Counted from the first letter of the stretch, positions 31,364-40,233 are shown. The stretch: DNA of 64,000 nt from Thermoleophilia bacterium (GCA_020053595.1 JAGVMV010000014.1:1-64000); one strand, 5' to 3'. Notes: generated by a model not told the origin, from the letters alone. Numbers and translations are program-made.

Positions 31364-31590
31364 ATAAACCCAGAATTGACGTATTACTGGAAAAGGTTGA
31401 TTCCAAGTATGCCCTGGTCACAATCGCGGCCAAGCGCGCCCGGCAGATCAACAATTACTACCGCAACCGCGATGAGGGCAGCATCGACGATATCCCGCCC
31501 CCGATGATCGATACCAGGAGCCGGAACATCCTCACGGTCGCCCTTGAGGAGATAGCGGAAGGCCATATCTCCTATCGTTACCGGGTCTAG
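31360..31590 (+). CDS. rpoZ: RNA polymerase omega subunit
   Basis: 76 residues. KYALVTIAAKRARQINNYY is the typical omega helix that clamps the beta-prime C-terminus, and LTVALEEIAEGHISY is the conserved end. Start TTG overlapping the gmk stop, with GAGGGAGG upstream. Confidence 0.93.
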   Translation: MNKPRIDVLLEKVDSKYALVTIAAKRARQINNYYRNRDEGSIDDIPPPMIDTRSRNILTVALEEIAEGHISYRYRV

Positions 31591-31637
31591 ATCATTCCTT
31601 TTTTGCCGATCGCCGGGCTTCACTTTCTTCCCAGGCC

Positions 31638-32957
31638 ATGAACAGCAAAGGCAAACGAATCGTCCTCGCGGTTACCGGCAGCATCGCGGCCTATAAGGCT
31701 GCCGAGCTGCTCAGGTTGCTCACCGCGGCCGGCCATGATGTACGCGTGCTTCAGACGCCCGCCAGCCGAAAATTCGTTGGCGAACTCACCTTTCAGGCGC
31801 TTAGCGGGTACCCGGTGGCCTGTGAGCAGTTCGGGACATCCCCCGAATCCGTATTCAGCCACATAGAACTGGCCGCCAGCGACCTCCTGCTGGTGGCGCC
31901 GGCGACGGCGGGAACCATCGGCAAGATGTCCGCCGGCATCGCCGACAACCTGCTGCTCACCACCTATCTCGCCATCGAAGCTCCCACCATGATCTGCCCC
32001 GCCATGAACCATCGTATGTGGAACCATCCTGCCGTTCGTGAAAATATCGAGACTCTGCGCCGGCGCGGCGTTATTATTGCCGGGCCGGACACCGGCGAAC
32101 TTGCCTGTGGAGAAGAGGGGGCCGGGCGCATGGTCGATCCCGGGGAGATATTGCGGCGGGTTGATAAGTTGTTCCGTGAGGGTGGTGAAACAACCGGCGA
32201 AGACAGCGGCAGGGAGAGCGGGCAGGCGATTACCGCCGGGAGACCCAAAGCAGTCAAAGAGTCAAAAATTTCAGCCGGCCGGCGCGACACTGGTCAGGCT
32301 CATCGCGAGGATCTCAAGGATGTAAACATTCTTGTTACCGCTGGTGGTACGAGAGAGCCGATCGATTCCGTGAGGTATATCTCAAATCGGTCCAGTGGAC
32401 GAATGGGTTACGCGCTGTCCGAGGCAGCGCTGGATCGTGGCGCCAGCGTTACGGTGATAGCCGCAAACTGCGCGCTCAAGAGAAATCCCGGCATCAGGTA
32501 CATTGATGTAGTGACAGCTTCAGAACTGCAAACAGCCGCCGAGAGCGAGTTTGAAAGTTGCGATGTCCTGCTGATGGCGGCAGCGGTTTCCGACTATAAG
32601 GTTTCAGACGGATGGACAAAGGGAAAAATTGATCGTAAGGAAAAAAATGACTTGCAGCTAGTGCCAACAAGTGATATCGTTTCTAGTTTGAAGGCGAACG
32701 GCAATGGCAGGCTCAAGGTTGGATTCTCGGCGGAGTATGGAGAAGAAAACCGGGAGCGTGCCAGACGCAAGCTCAACGAAAAGGGTTTGGGTATGATTGT
32801 CTTCAATGATATCTCTCGCGCTGATATCGGCTTTGAATCAATGCATAACGAGATTACAATCATGATGCCCGGGCGCGAGGATATTTTTATCGGCAAGACA
32901 TCCAAACGTAACTGTGCTGAACGCATACTTGACGAGGTAGCCGTACTACTGGATTGA
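31638..32957 (+). CDS. coaBC: Bifunctional phosphopantothenoylcysteine decarboxylase / phosphopantothenate-cysteine ligase
   Basis: 439 residues. The CoaC flavoprotein half has VTGSIAAYKAAELLR, His in FSHIELAASDLLLVAPATAGTIGK and CPAMNHRMWNHP. The CoaB half starts near residue 230 with NILVTAGGTREPIDSVRYISNRSSGRMG and ends with NDIS and MPGREDIF. Together they make 4'-phosphopantetheine for CoA. The interdomain linker of about 50 residues is long and hydrophilic. Conserved order gmk-rpoZ-coaBC. Confidence 0.95.
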   Translation: MNSKGKRIVLAVTGSIAAYKAAELLRLLTAAGHDVRVLQTPASRKFVGELTFQALSGYPVACEQFGTSPESVFSHIELAASDLLLVAPATAGTIGKMSAGIADNLLLTTYLAIEAPTMICPAMNHRMWNHPAVRENIETLRRRGVIIAGPDTGELACGEEGAGRMVDPGEILRRVDKLFREGGETTGEDSGRESGQAITAGRPKAVKESKISAGRRDTGQAHREDLKDVNILVTAGGTREPIDSVRYISNRSSGRMGYALSEAALDRGASVTVIAANCALKRNPGIRYIDVVTASELQTAAESEFESCDVLLMAAAVSDYKVSDGWTKGKIDRKEKNDLQLVPTSDIVSSLKANGNGRLKVGFSAEYGEENRERARRKLNEKGLGMIVFNDISRADIGFESMHNEITIMMPGREDIFIGKTSKRNCAERILDEVAVLLD

Positions 32958-33129
32958 GTGAACGGGGATAATGATTGTCTGGTAATTGAGCGGGCAGGTA
33001 AATTTCAGCAACAGCAGTCTCGGGGAACTGAACAGGCGGCCGGTGACGGTCGGATAACGGTAGGGGAGGCTCGCGAGAGTCTCAATTCCTGACCCCGGTA
33101 GGACGGGGCGAACAAAGAGAGGTAGGAAA

Positions 33130-33828
33130 ATGGACAAGCTGTATACCGATCAGAATCTGCTTGACGCCCTGAAGAAAGAGGGCAAGAAAGTCGATTCGAG
33201 CGGACTCATGGGACCGACTTACCATGGGTACCTGGCAGGTCCCAACCGGCCGAGCGCTGAGGCTATCAGAGCTCGCTTCGGTGGCTGGACCAACGCGGTA
33301 CGCAAGGCCGGGATGATACCGGCGGCGCGGCGCACGAAGGATGAAATGAAGAAGCTGGTCAAGCTTGGCAAGGTTGACGCGAAGTACCCTGCTCTGCGCA
33401 TGGGCATGAGTGTCCGTGAGCTCAAGGTGGCGGTTGGCCTGGAAAAACCACGCAAACCAACCCGCGAGCGCTATATCGATGAAGGCGCCCGGATCGCCCG
33501 CAAGCTCGGCCGTGCGCCGAACTTCCACGAGTTCAACCGGCACACCAAGACTGTTACTGCCTGGAATCCCTACCGGCTGTATGGCCGTGACTGGAAGGCT
33601 TTCAAGCGTGACGTCGACAAGCAGCTGAAGGAGAAGGAAAAGGCCAAGGCCGCCAAGCCGAAGAAGGCAGCCGTCAAGGCCAAGCCGGCTGCAAAAAAGG
33701 CCGTCTCGAAGAAAGCGGCAGCCAAGCCTAGGAAAGCCGCGGTTAAAGCCAAGCCGAAGGTTAAAGCCAAGCCGAAGGTCAAAGCCAAGGCCAAAGCCAA
33801 GCCCAAAGCCAAGCCCAAAAAGCGCTAG
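33130..33828 (+). CDS. HNH-repeat DNA-binding protein with histone-H1-like Lys/Ala/Pro tail
   Basis: 232 residues. The first 155 hold two units like the homing-endonuclease-associated repeat (HNH_repeat): GYLAGPNRPSAEAIRARFGG with W-x-x-AVRKAGM, and ARKLGRAPNFHEFNRH ending in YGRDWKAFKRDV. The last 75 residues are almost only Lys, Ala, Pro and Val in KAKPKAA-type repeats, like bacterial H1-like proteins. There is no nuclease domain. Likely a nucleoid protein with specific repeats plus a nonspecific basic tail. A good ribosome binding site (GAGAGGTAGG) precedes the ATG and a strong terminator follows. Confidence 0.65.
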   Translation: MDKLYTDQNLLDALKKEGKKVDSSGLMGPTYHGYLAGPNRPSAEAIRARFGGWTNAVRKAGMIPAARRTKDEMKKLVKLGKVDAKYPALRMGMSVRELKVAVGLEKPRKPTRERYIDEGARIARKLGRAPNFHEFNRHTKTVTAWNPYRLYGRDWKAFKRDVDKQLKEKEKAKAAKPKKAAVKAKPAAKKAVSKKAAAKPRKAAVKAKPKVKAKPKVKAKAKAKPKAKPKKR

Positions 33829-33858
33829 GCGATTTCTTCCTGGAAATAGTGAACTCCG

Positions 33859-33891
33859 ACAACGGAGGCCGAGAGGCCTCCGTTGTTTTTT
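33859..33891 (+). terminator. Strong Rho-independent terminator
   Basis: ACAACGGAGGCC (33859-33870), loop GAGA, GGCCTCCGTTGT (33875-33886), then TTTTTC. A perfect 12-pair stem ending the preceding gene. Confidence 0.9.
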
Positions 33892-33994
33892 CACAGAAAT
33901 GTGAACAGCTCGCCATTGCTTCTTGCATGGCGGCAGCCGGTCTGTTAATTTCGGGTAGCGTATGATTAATTGACCCAAAGGGAGGCGATTTTCC

Positions 33995-34171
33995 ATGAGT
34001 TGTTGTTCGAGGCACGCATCAGGTGGGGGAGGCAAGCACCGCGGCGGCATGAAGACCATGCTCTTCGGTATGCTGGTGGGACTGGTTTTGGGGCTGATGT
34101 TCGCTCCCAAGCCGGGGCCTGAGACCCTGAACACCATTTCCGACAAGATAATCCGCAAGCTGCCGGTCTGA
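33995..34171 (+). CDS. Small YtxH-like membrane protein
   Basis: 58 residues. After a Gly/His-rich start, a hydrophobic helix with G-x-x-x-G spacing (MLFGMLVGLVLGLMFAPKPG) leads to APKPGPETLNTISDKI, like the start of YtxH/gas-vesicle-like proteins (GxLFAPKSGxETR). A clear AAAGGGAGG site precedes the ATG. Role unknown; YtxH proteins are stress-linked small membrane proteins. Confidence 0.65.
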   Translation: MSCCSRHASGGGGKHRGGMKTMLFGMLVGLVLGLMFAPKPGPETLNTISDKIIRKLPV

Positions 34172-34337
34172 TAAAACCTTAATCCGTTCAACCGATCGCC
34201 TGACAACCGCCTGCTTGTTCGAACCATGCAACGGTGCCAGATTGCCCGCTATCCGACCGGTTTGAATCCTGGAGCACAGGTTCTCGTCTAATTAATCGGA
34301 TACTTGTTTTTCATTTCGAAAAACTTATTGTTAAGCG

Positions 34338-34530
34338 GCGAAGGGGATACCGTTTTAGTGGCGAAATGGCTAACCATGTTGTGCAGGTAAGAGAGACCAG
34401 CGCGGTTCAGGCTTTTGGGTTACTGATTTGCTGCGGCAACCGCGTCTCCCGTCCTCCGCAGACGGATGTGCAACACAGTGAAAAGTAATCCACCTCCGCG
34501 AAAAAGGAGCCGGACGGCTCCTTTTTCGCT
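34338..34530 (+). ncRNA. Candidate structured RNA, 6S-like, with own promoter and terminator
   Basis: A promoter TTGTTT (34304-34309), 16 bases, TATTGT (34326-34331) precedes it. The ends pair: GCGG plus AGGGGAT near 34335-34350 with ATCC(a)CCT-CCGC near 34488-34499. Inside, TGTTGTGC pairs with GTGCAACA (8 pairs, two G-U), then GAGAG and CGCGG pair with CCGCG and TCTC. A 28/12-base asymmetric bubble lies between the outer and inner helices. A perfect terminator (GCGAAAAAGGAGCC, loop GGAC, 34498-34529) ends it. Size about 190 bases and one rod with a central bubble suit 6S RNA. No coding signal fits. Family membership is unproven. Confidence 0.45.
34498..34529 (+). terminator. Rho-independent terminator upstream of uvrC
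   Basis: GCGAAAAAGGAGCC, loop GGAC, GGCTCCTTTTTCGC: 14 perfect pairs with an internal T-run. No protein gene lies directly upstream, which supports a non-coding transcript. Confidence 0.85.
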
Positions 34531-34646
34531 GCTTGGGCTGCAGCAACCAGCGGCCCTCTCCCTGACTCATACTGCTACCGCCAGTGCTATTATTAGTCAA
34601 TAAGCGGCCGCATTATCCGCGAAGCAAACCGATCGACAGAAATATC

Positions 34647-36575
34647 ATGGTTTCGACTACCACAACTGAGCGCACCCGGCGGCTGCTCGCATCCCTGCCC
34701 GACAGTCCCGGTATCTATGTTTTCCGGGACGCCGGAGGCAAGGTTCTCTATGTGGGCAAGGCCAAGTCGCTGCGCAAGCGGGTAATGTCCTACTTTCGCA
34801 AGAGCAGTCCCGTAGAGGATAACCCCCGTATATCCAGGATGCTGCGGCGTATGCGTGATTTCGACTTCGTGGTGACTGGCAGCGAAACCGAAGCCCTCCT
34901 GCTCGAGTCCAACTTCATCAAGCATCACCGGCCGCCGTTCAATGTCATGCTCCGGGATGACAAGTCCTATCCATATGTGGCGATCACGCTGGATGAAAAA
35001 TTTCCGCGGGTGATGATTACCCGCAAGCCCCATCGGTCCAGCGTGGCCTATTTCGGGCCGTTTGCCAGTGCTGGCAAGGTGCGTGAAATCATTGATCTCC
35101 TGGGCAGGATTTACCCGTACCGCAAGTGCCGTGGCCCTGAACCCGGGCGGCGTACCGGCTCCCCCTGTCTCAACTATCACATCGGTCTCTGCCTGGCGCC
35201 ATGTGCCGGCAAGATTGACACCGGCAGCCACCGCCAGATGATCAACAAAATCGAGCGCCTGCTGACGGGAAAATCCGAGGGACTGGCTGAGGAGCTTCGC
35301 GAGGCGATGGAATCGGCCGCTTCCAGGCAGCGTTACGAGGAAGCGGCCATGTTGCGCAACCGTTTGAGCGCCCTCGATCATCTTCTGGAAAAGCAGCAGA
35401 CGAGCGCCATCGGCATCGACAGCCTTGATGTGATCGGTGTCCACGCCGAGGGTGACGCCGCCAATCTGCAGGTGCTGCAGGTGAGGGATGGATCCCTGAG
35501 CGATCGCCGCAGCTTCTTCCTCCAGAACGTCGCCGGTGAAAGTGAGACGGAGATCATCGAGCAATTCATGATCCATTACTATTCGACGCCGATCGGTTTG
35601 CCCGCGGAAGTGGTCATGCCGGAATCTTTCACCCGGCAGGATGTGCTTCGTGAATTCCTGTCAGAACTGAAGGGGTCGCGGGTCGATGTGCGGCCAGCCG
35701 TGCGAGGCAAGCGGTGCAAGCTGGCTGAAATGGCTCTGCGGAATGCGCGGCTGGCCTTTGAACAGGATCGCCTGCGTGAGGAGGAACTCAAGTCACGGCC
35801 CGTGAAAGCCATGGCTGATCTCAAAAAAGAACTTGCTCTGCGGCGCGTTCCGCGGCGCATCGAATGTTACGACATTTCCAACATCGCCGGCGAGCATCCT
35901 GTCGGCTCGATGGTGGTCTTCGAGGAAGGGATTCCGCGGCCGGGTCATTATCGCAAGTTCTCGATCCGCGATGTCGTCGGGCCCGACGATTTCGCGATGA
36001 TGGCGGAGGTTTTGCGGAGGCGATTTTCGGGTCAGGCGGATGAAAAAGCCAGGGCGCCGGGAGCGGGAGCCGCCGGGGAAATCGAGGACGCCATCAGCTC
36101 CGACGACAGCTTCGCCGCCCGGCCGGATCTCATCGTCGTCGACGGAGGCGCCGGCCAGGTCTCGGCCGCGGTGGGAGCGCTGGCCGCGGCTGGTCTGAAA
36201 GGGGTCCCGGTCATCGGTCTGGCCAAACGTCTTGAGGAGATCTACCGTTCGGGGCAGGCGCAGCCGCTGCGGCTGGGGCAGGACTCGCCCGCGCTCAGCC
36301 TGCTACAGCGGATCCGCGACGAGGCTCACCGCTTTGCGATAACCTATCACCGGCAGCGCCGGGACCGCGCGATGACCGGTTCCATCCTCGACGGCATACC
36401 CGGCATCGGGCCCGCTCGCAAAAAGGCTATCCTGACCCATTTCGGCTCCCCGGAGCGTTTCCTGGCGGCCAGCCGCGATGAACTGGAGGCGGTCCCGGGC
36501 TTGCCGGACAAGGTTGCGCGGGAGGTGTATGCCTTTGTCCACAAGTTCGGACAAACTCCATCGGCTAATATATAA
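34647..36575 (+). CDS. uvrC: UvrC, excinuclease ABC subunit C
   Basis: 642 residues. Order: GIY-YIG nuclease (SPGIYVFRDAGGKVLYVGKAKSLRKRV) at about 20-95, Cys-rich region, UVR motif near 205-240 (RQRYEEAAMLRNRLSALDHL), RNase H-like nuclease (ECYDISNIAGEHPVGSMVVF; DLIVVDGGAGQVSAA) and C-terminal helix-hairpin-helix (LDGIPGIGPARKKAILTHFG). It makes both cuts in nucleotide excision repair with UvrAB. An Ala/Gly-rich insert of about 30 residues breaks the RNase H-like part. ATG at 34647 fits the family start. The 3' end overlaps ogt. Confidence 0.95.
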   Translation: MVSTTTTERTRRLLASLPDSPGIYVFRDAGGKVLYVGKAKSLRKRVMSYFRKSSPVEDNPRISRMLRRMRDFDFVVTGSETEALLLESNFIKHHRPPFNVMLRDDKSYPYVAITLDEKFPRVMITRKPHRSSVAYFGPFASAGKVREIIDLLGRIYPYRKCRGPEPGRRTGSPCLNYHIGLCLAPCAGKIDTGSHRQMINKIERLLTGKSEGLAEELREAMESAASRQRYEEAAMLRNRLSALDHLLEKQQTSAIGIDSLDVIGVHAEGDAANLQVLQVRDGSLSDRRSFFLQNVAGESETEIIEQFMIHYYSTPIGLPAEVVMPESFTRQDVLREFLSELKGSRVDVRPAVRGKRCKLAEMALRNARLAFEQDRLREEELKSRPVKAMADLKKELALRRVPRRIECYDISNIAGEHPVGSMVVFEEGIPRPGHYRKFSIRDVVGPDDFAMMAEVLRRRFSGQADEKARAPGAGAAGEIEDAISSDDSFAARPDLIVVDGGAGQVSAAVGALAAAGLKGVPVIGLAKRLEEIYRSGQAQPLRLGQDSPALSLLQRIRDEAHRFAITYHRQRRDRAMTGSILDGIPGIGPARKKAILTHFGSPERFLAASRDELEAVPGLPDKVAREVYAFVHKFGQTPSANI

Positions 36576-37128
36576 GACCCGCTTCGGCAACGGCATGCTG
36601 GTCTGGCGCGGCAAAATGCTGCTGGCTCACAGTTTGCCAGGGCAGCAGGGGAGACCGGGTGCCGCCCGGCAGACGATGAAAAATTCTTCGCAAGCGAACG
36701 GACCGGTCTCCTGGTCCAGGATACAGCGGGTCGAGCCGGCAACATCCGACGAAAAGAAACTGGTCCATTTGCTGGAATCATATTTCAGCGGCAAGAGGGT
36801 AGATTTTTCGCCGCACATTTTACCGCTGGAACGCGCCGGTTCGACTCCGTTTCAGGCCGGCGTCCTGACGGCGCTGGCGGCGGTCCCCCATGGTGAAACC
36901 ATCACCTACGCCGGGCTCGCCGCGGCTGCCGGATATCCCCGAGCTTACCGGGCGGTCGGCAATTTAATGGCCGCCAATCCCTATCCGGTGATCATTTCCT
37001 GTCATCGTGTGGTAAGGGGCGACGGCTCCCTGGGAAACTATTCCGCCGGAGATGGCTGGAAGCACCGTCTACTGGAACTTGAAGGCTGCCCTTTCCCGGC
37101 CCAGGCTAATCCAATAGAATCCAGGTAA
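36529..37128 (+). CDS. ogt: Methylated-DNA-protein-cysteine methyltransferase-like protein (SCHR active site)
   Basis: 199 residues from the ATG at 36529, after GGAGG. The C-terminal half is the MGMT DNA-binding domain: FQAGVLTALAAVPHGETITY, GYPRAYRAVGNLMAANPYPV and then IISCHRVVRGDGSLGNYSAG. The acceptor Cys148 is kept, but the usual Pro before it (PCHR) is Ser. The N-terminal 90 residues are weakly conserved. It would repair O6-alkylguanine by transferring the alkyl group to itself. It overlaps uvrC by 47 bases and its stop overlaps the rapZ ATG, so DNA repair genes are coupled. Confidence 0.8.
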   Translation: MPLSTSSDKLHRLIYKTRFGNGMLVWRGKMLLAHSLPGQQGRPGAARQTMKNSSQANGPVSWSRIQRVEPATSDEKKLVHLLESYFSGKRVDFSPHILPLERAGSTPFQAGVLTALAAVPHGETITYAGLAAAAGYPRAYRAVGNLMAANPYPVIISCHRVVRGDGSLGNYSAGDGWKHRLLELEGCPFPAQANPIESR

Positions 37129-38006
37129 TGGAACCTGAACTCAAGATAGAATTCACCATCATCACCGGCCTTTCCGGCGCCGGCAAGTCCCATGCCATGG
37201 CGGCCTTCGAGGATGCGGGTTTCTTCTGTATCGATAACCTGCCGCCCCGGATGATCCCCGCCGCCGCCGATCTCTTCGGCCTCGAAGGAAGCAAGGTCCA
37301 GCGCGTGGCCGTGGTCAGCGATGTGCGCGGCGGCCAGTATTTTGAGGAGATCGATGGTTGCCTCAACGAGCTCGACAGCAAGGGCATCAGCTACCGGCTT
37401 CTGTTCATGGAAGCATCCGATGAGGCCCTGCTGCACCGTTTCAAGGAGACCCGCCGGCCGCACCCGCTGGCGCCCACCGGTGACATTCCCGAGGGTATCC
37501 GCCACGAGCGGGAGATGCTTTCCGCCCTCAAGAGACGCGCCGACTGGGTCATCGACACCAGTGATCTCAATATCCACGAACTCAGGGCGGACATCGTCAA
37601 GGATGTCGTCCCGGAAGGAAGCGGCGAGTTTATCGTCACTTTCGTCTCCTTCGGCTTCAAGTACGGCTCGCCGCTGGACGCTGACCTGGTCATCGATGTC
37701 CGTTTCCTGCCCAACCCTCACTTTGAACCCGAGCTCAAACCGCTATCCGGCCTGGATAAAGCGGTAAGCAACTACGTTGTCAGCACGAAGGTTACCAAGG
37801 AATTTTTTGAGAAGCTGACGGCGCTGCTGGATTTCCTGTTGCCGCATTACGTGGCGGAGGGAAAATCCAGCCTGGTCATCGGCATCGGCTGCACCGGTGG
37901 CCGGCACCGCTCGGTGGCGATTGCCGAATGGCTGGCGAAGCATTACCGGGCCGGCAAGTACAGCTACAACGTCATCACCCGCCACCGGGATCTGGGGAAG
38001 GATTGA
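37128..38006 (+). CDS. rapZ: RapZ/YvcJ family nucleotide-binding protein
   Basis: 292 residues. P-loop ITGLSGAGKSHAMAAFED with the following CIDNLPP, RRPHPLAP, and the C-terminal part FGFKYGSPLDADLVIDVRFLPNP and IGIGCTGGRHRSVAIAEWLAK are diagnostic. In E. coli RapZ binds small RNA to steer amino sugar supply; in Gram-positives YvcJ binds and hydrolyses GTP. It always lies beside yvcK and whiA in this group. Confidence 0.95.
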   Translation: MEPELKIEFTIITGLSGAGKSHAMAAFEDAGFFCIDNLPPRMIPAAADLFGLEGSKVQRVAVVSDVRGGQYFEEIDGCLNELDSKGISYRLLFMEASDEALLHRFKETRRPHPLAPTGDIPEGIRHEREMLSALKRRADWVIDTSDLNIHELRADIVKDVVPEGSGEFIVTFVSFGFKYGSPLDADLVIDVRFLPNPHFEPELKPLSGLDKAVSNYVVSTKVTKEFFEKLTALLDFLLPHYVAEGKSSLVIGIGCTGGRHRSVAIAEWLAKHYRAGKYSYNVITRHRDLGKD

Positions 38007-38084
38007 GCTGATCCCGTTGTCGAGCCACTGCCATACATCCGACGGATCAAAGTCCCGGCGGACCTCCGACAATCCAGCGGGATC

Positions 38085-39044
38085 ATGATCAGCGGCGCCT
38101 CCGATAATCCGGCTGTTGTCGTCCTGGGAGGCGGCACCGGCCTCTCGATGCTGCTCAGCGGCCTCAAGCACTACACGACAGATCTCACCGCCGTGGTTAC
38201 CGTAGCCGACGATGGCGGCAGTTCCGGCCGGCTCCGCCGCGAGATGGGCATTATCCCGCCGGGAGACATCCGTAACTGCCTGGTGGCCCTCGCCGAGGAC
38301 GAATCCCTGATGGGGGAGCTGTTTCAGTACCGCTTCGAAGAGGGGGACGGCTCTCTTTCCGGTCATAGCTTCGGCAACCTTTTCCTGGCCGCGCTCACCA
38401 GGGTCACCGGCGATTTTGAAGAGGCGGTGCGGCTTTCCAGCAAGATTCTCAAGACCCGGGGCAGAGTCTTGCCCGCTTCGCTGGATACGGTCTGGTTGAA
38501 GGCCGAACTCGACGATGGCAGCATGGTCGAAGGGCAGTCGGCTATCGCCGGTTCCAACCGCTGCTGTCGCCAGATCTGGCTCGAGCCCAGGGACACACGT
38601 CCCACCGACGCCGTCCTCGAGGCTATAGCCGGCGCTGACATCATCGTGGCGGGACCAGGCAGCCTTTTCACCAGTATCATCCCGAATCTTCTGATCGCGG
38701 ACATAGTCCAGGCCATCGCTGCCGCCGGCTGCCCGCGGGTATTTATCTGCAACATGATGACCCAGCCGGGTGAAACCCTCGGCTTCACGGCTGCCGACCA
38801 CCTGGAAGCGTTGATCGCCCACACGCAAGCCGGCATTTTTGACACCATTCTGGTGAACACCGAGGATCCGCCGCCGCCTCTGGTCGAATTCTATAGCGCC
38901 AAAGGATCGGCGCCAGTCGTGGTCGATAGCGACCGTCTGGAGAGCAGCGGCATTCAGGTGCTTGCGGCGAACGTCGCCTCCGGCGGCAATTATTTTCGCC
39001 ACAACAGCGGCAAACTGGCCGCCGCGATTATGTCGTTGCTGTAG
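38085..39044 (+). CDS. yvcK: Gluconeogenesis factor YvcK (CofD-like)
   Basis: 319 residues. Begins with VVLGGGTGLSMLLSGLK, followed by VTVADDGGSSGRLRREMGIIPPGDIRNCLVAL, the CofD-family nucleotide-sugar/F420-like fold. GPGSLFTSIIPNLL and CNMMTQPGETLGF are typical. YvcK proteins bind UDP-sugars and affect cell wall supply and carbon flow. Preceded by rapZ (78 bases) and followed by whiA (11 bases). Confidence 0.94.
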   Translation: MISGASDNPAVVVLGGGTGLSMLLSGLKHYTTDLTAVVTVADDGGSSGRLRREMGIIPPGDIRNCLVALAEDESLMGELFQYRFEEGDGSLSGHSFGNLFLAALTRVTGDFEEAVRLSSKILKTRGRVLPASLDTVWLKAELDDGSMVEGQSAIAGSNRCCRQIWLEPRDTRPTDAVLEAIAGADIIVAGPGSLFTSIIPNLLIADIVQAIAAAGCPRVFICNMMTQPGETLGFTAADHLEALIAHTQAGIFDTILVNTEDPPPPLVEFYSAKGSAPVVVDSDRLESSGIQVLAANVASGGNYFRHNSGKLAAAIMSLL

Positions 39045-39055
39045 AGTCCGGTTAA

Positions 39056-39985
39056 ATGTCATTCACCATCCAGGCAAAACAGGAACTGAATCGCGTCGCC
39101 CGCAAACGCACCTGCTGCCGGACGGCCGAACTCGCCGCTCTCTTTCGTGCCGCCGGCAGCTTTCACATAAAAGCGCGGGGAGAATATGGCCTGCATGCCT
39201 CCTTCGGTCTCTCGGCAACAGCGCGCACCGCGATCTCCCTGGTGAGGTCATTTGACCTGCCGATCGAGGTGAGGGTATTAGATGAGGTCCGGCTGGGTCC
39301 CCACAAACGATACGAGATTCATCTGGAGGGCGGCGCGCGCCTGGTGCAGTTTCTGAACGAGATCGGCGTGCTTTCGGACTCCATGTCACTGCAGGAAAGG
39401 ATGCCACCACGGATCATCCGCAAACCATGTTGCCAGGCCTCGTTCCTGCGCGGCGCCTTCATCGCCTCGGGCTCGGTAAGCGAACCCGGCGCGCCGGCAC
39501 ACCTGGAAATATATTCCGGCAGCGAGGCGTTTCTGGAAACGCTCGGGGACGCCGCCGGTAGCCTCGAGCTGACGTTGTCGCTGAACCAGCGCCGACGCAA
39601 TCCGGCTGTCTATTCCAAGAACCTGCAGAGCATTCGCGACTTTTTGGTGACCGTGGGAGCTCACCAGGCGGCGCTCAAGTTTGAAGAGCGAGCAATCATG
39701 AGCAGCGTCAGATCAGACGCCAACCGCCTCGCCAACTGTGACCAGGCCAACGCCGCCCGTTGTTCCCGCGCCGCCGCAAGGCAGATACAGGCCATCGAGA
39801 AGCTGCAGGGGAGTGGGGGATGGGAGCGGCTCAGCGGCGTTCTCATCGACATTGCCGAACTGCGCCTGGCCCATCCGTCGGCGACCATCGCCGAGCTGGG
39901 CCAGATGGCAGATCCACCGCTGGGCAAATCCGCGGTCAATCACCGTTTGCGGCGGCTGGTGGCGCTGGCGAATGTGCGCCTATAA
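39056..39985 (+). CDS. whiA: WhiA, DNA-binding protein with LAGLIDADG-like fold
   Basis: 309 residues. N-terminal LAGLIDADG-like part (CCRTAELAALFRAAGSFHI; FLRGAFIASGSVSEPGAPAH) and a C-terminal helix-turn-helix with LGQMADPPLGKSAVNHRLRRL. WhiA controls division and sporulation genes in actinobacteria and is also in Firmicutes. ANCDQANAARCSRAAARQ is a family signature. Third of the rapZ-yvcK-whiA set. Confidence 0.95.
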   Translation: MSFTIQAKQELNRVARKRTCCRTAELAALFRAAGSFHIKARGEYGLHASFGLSATARTAISLVRSFDLPIEVRVLDEVRLGPHKRYEIHLEGGARLVQFLNEIGVLSDSMSLQERMPPRIIRKPCCQASFLRGAFIASGSVSEPGAPAHLEIYSGSEAFLETLGDAAGSLELTLSLNQRRRNPAVYSKNLQSIRDFLVTVGAHQAALKFEERAIMSSVRSDANRLANCDQANAARCSRAAARQIQAIEKLQGSGGWERLSGVLIDIAELRLAHPSATIAELGQMADPPLGKSAVNHRLRRLVALANVRL

Positions 39986-40233
39986 ATCGGTGAGGAAATA
40001 ATTTAAAAGAGGATGTTTTAAGTCCTGTATAGATGGGTATTATAATCTCGGTTATTTTTGGAGAGCCCAAATTGCGGAGTTTTTTGTTTATGCAGGCGGC
40101 AGGCGGGCGCGTCGTTGAAATTGCCGGGGAATACGCTGAGTTTGGATTTTCCAGAAAGCAGCATAATTCCTGGTATACGTGGTAAATGCGCCGTTAAAAC
40201 CGGGCCAAATATCGGATCTGGAGAGGGGCCAAG
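39986..40233 (+). promoter_or_regulatory. cydAB upstream region with TATAAT promoter
   Basis: A perfect TATAAT at 40041-40046 with TATT before it and a weak TTTAAG at 40017-40022 as -35. The leader to cydA would be about 185 bases. GGAGAGGGG lies before the cydA ATG. No Rex or ArcA-like palindrome was recognised. Confidence 0.45.

Noticed and set aside
34205-34275. GTTCGAACC and GGTTTGAATCC look like tRNA T-loops.
   Set aside because: Neither has a complementary T-stem, acceptor stem or anticodon arm at the right spacing.
34234-34488. 84-codon plus-strand frame in the candidate 6S-like RNA region.
   Set aside because: No ribosome binding site, no similarity, and base pairing of the region fits a structured RNA better.
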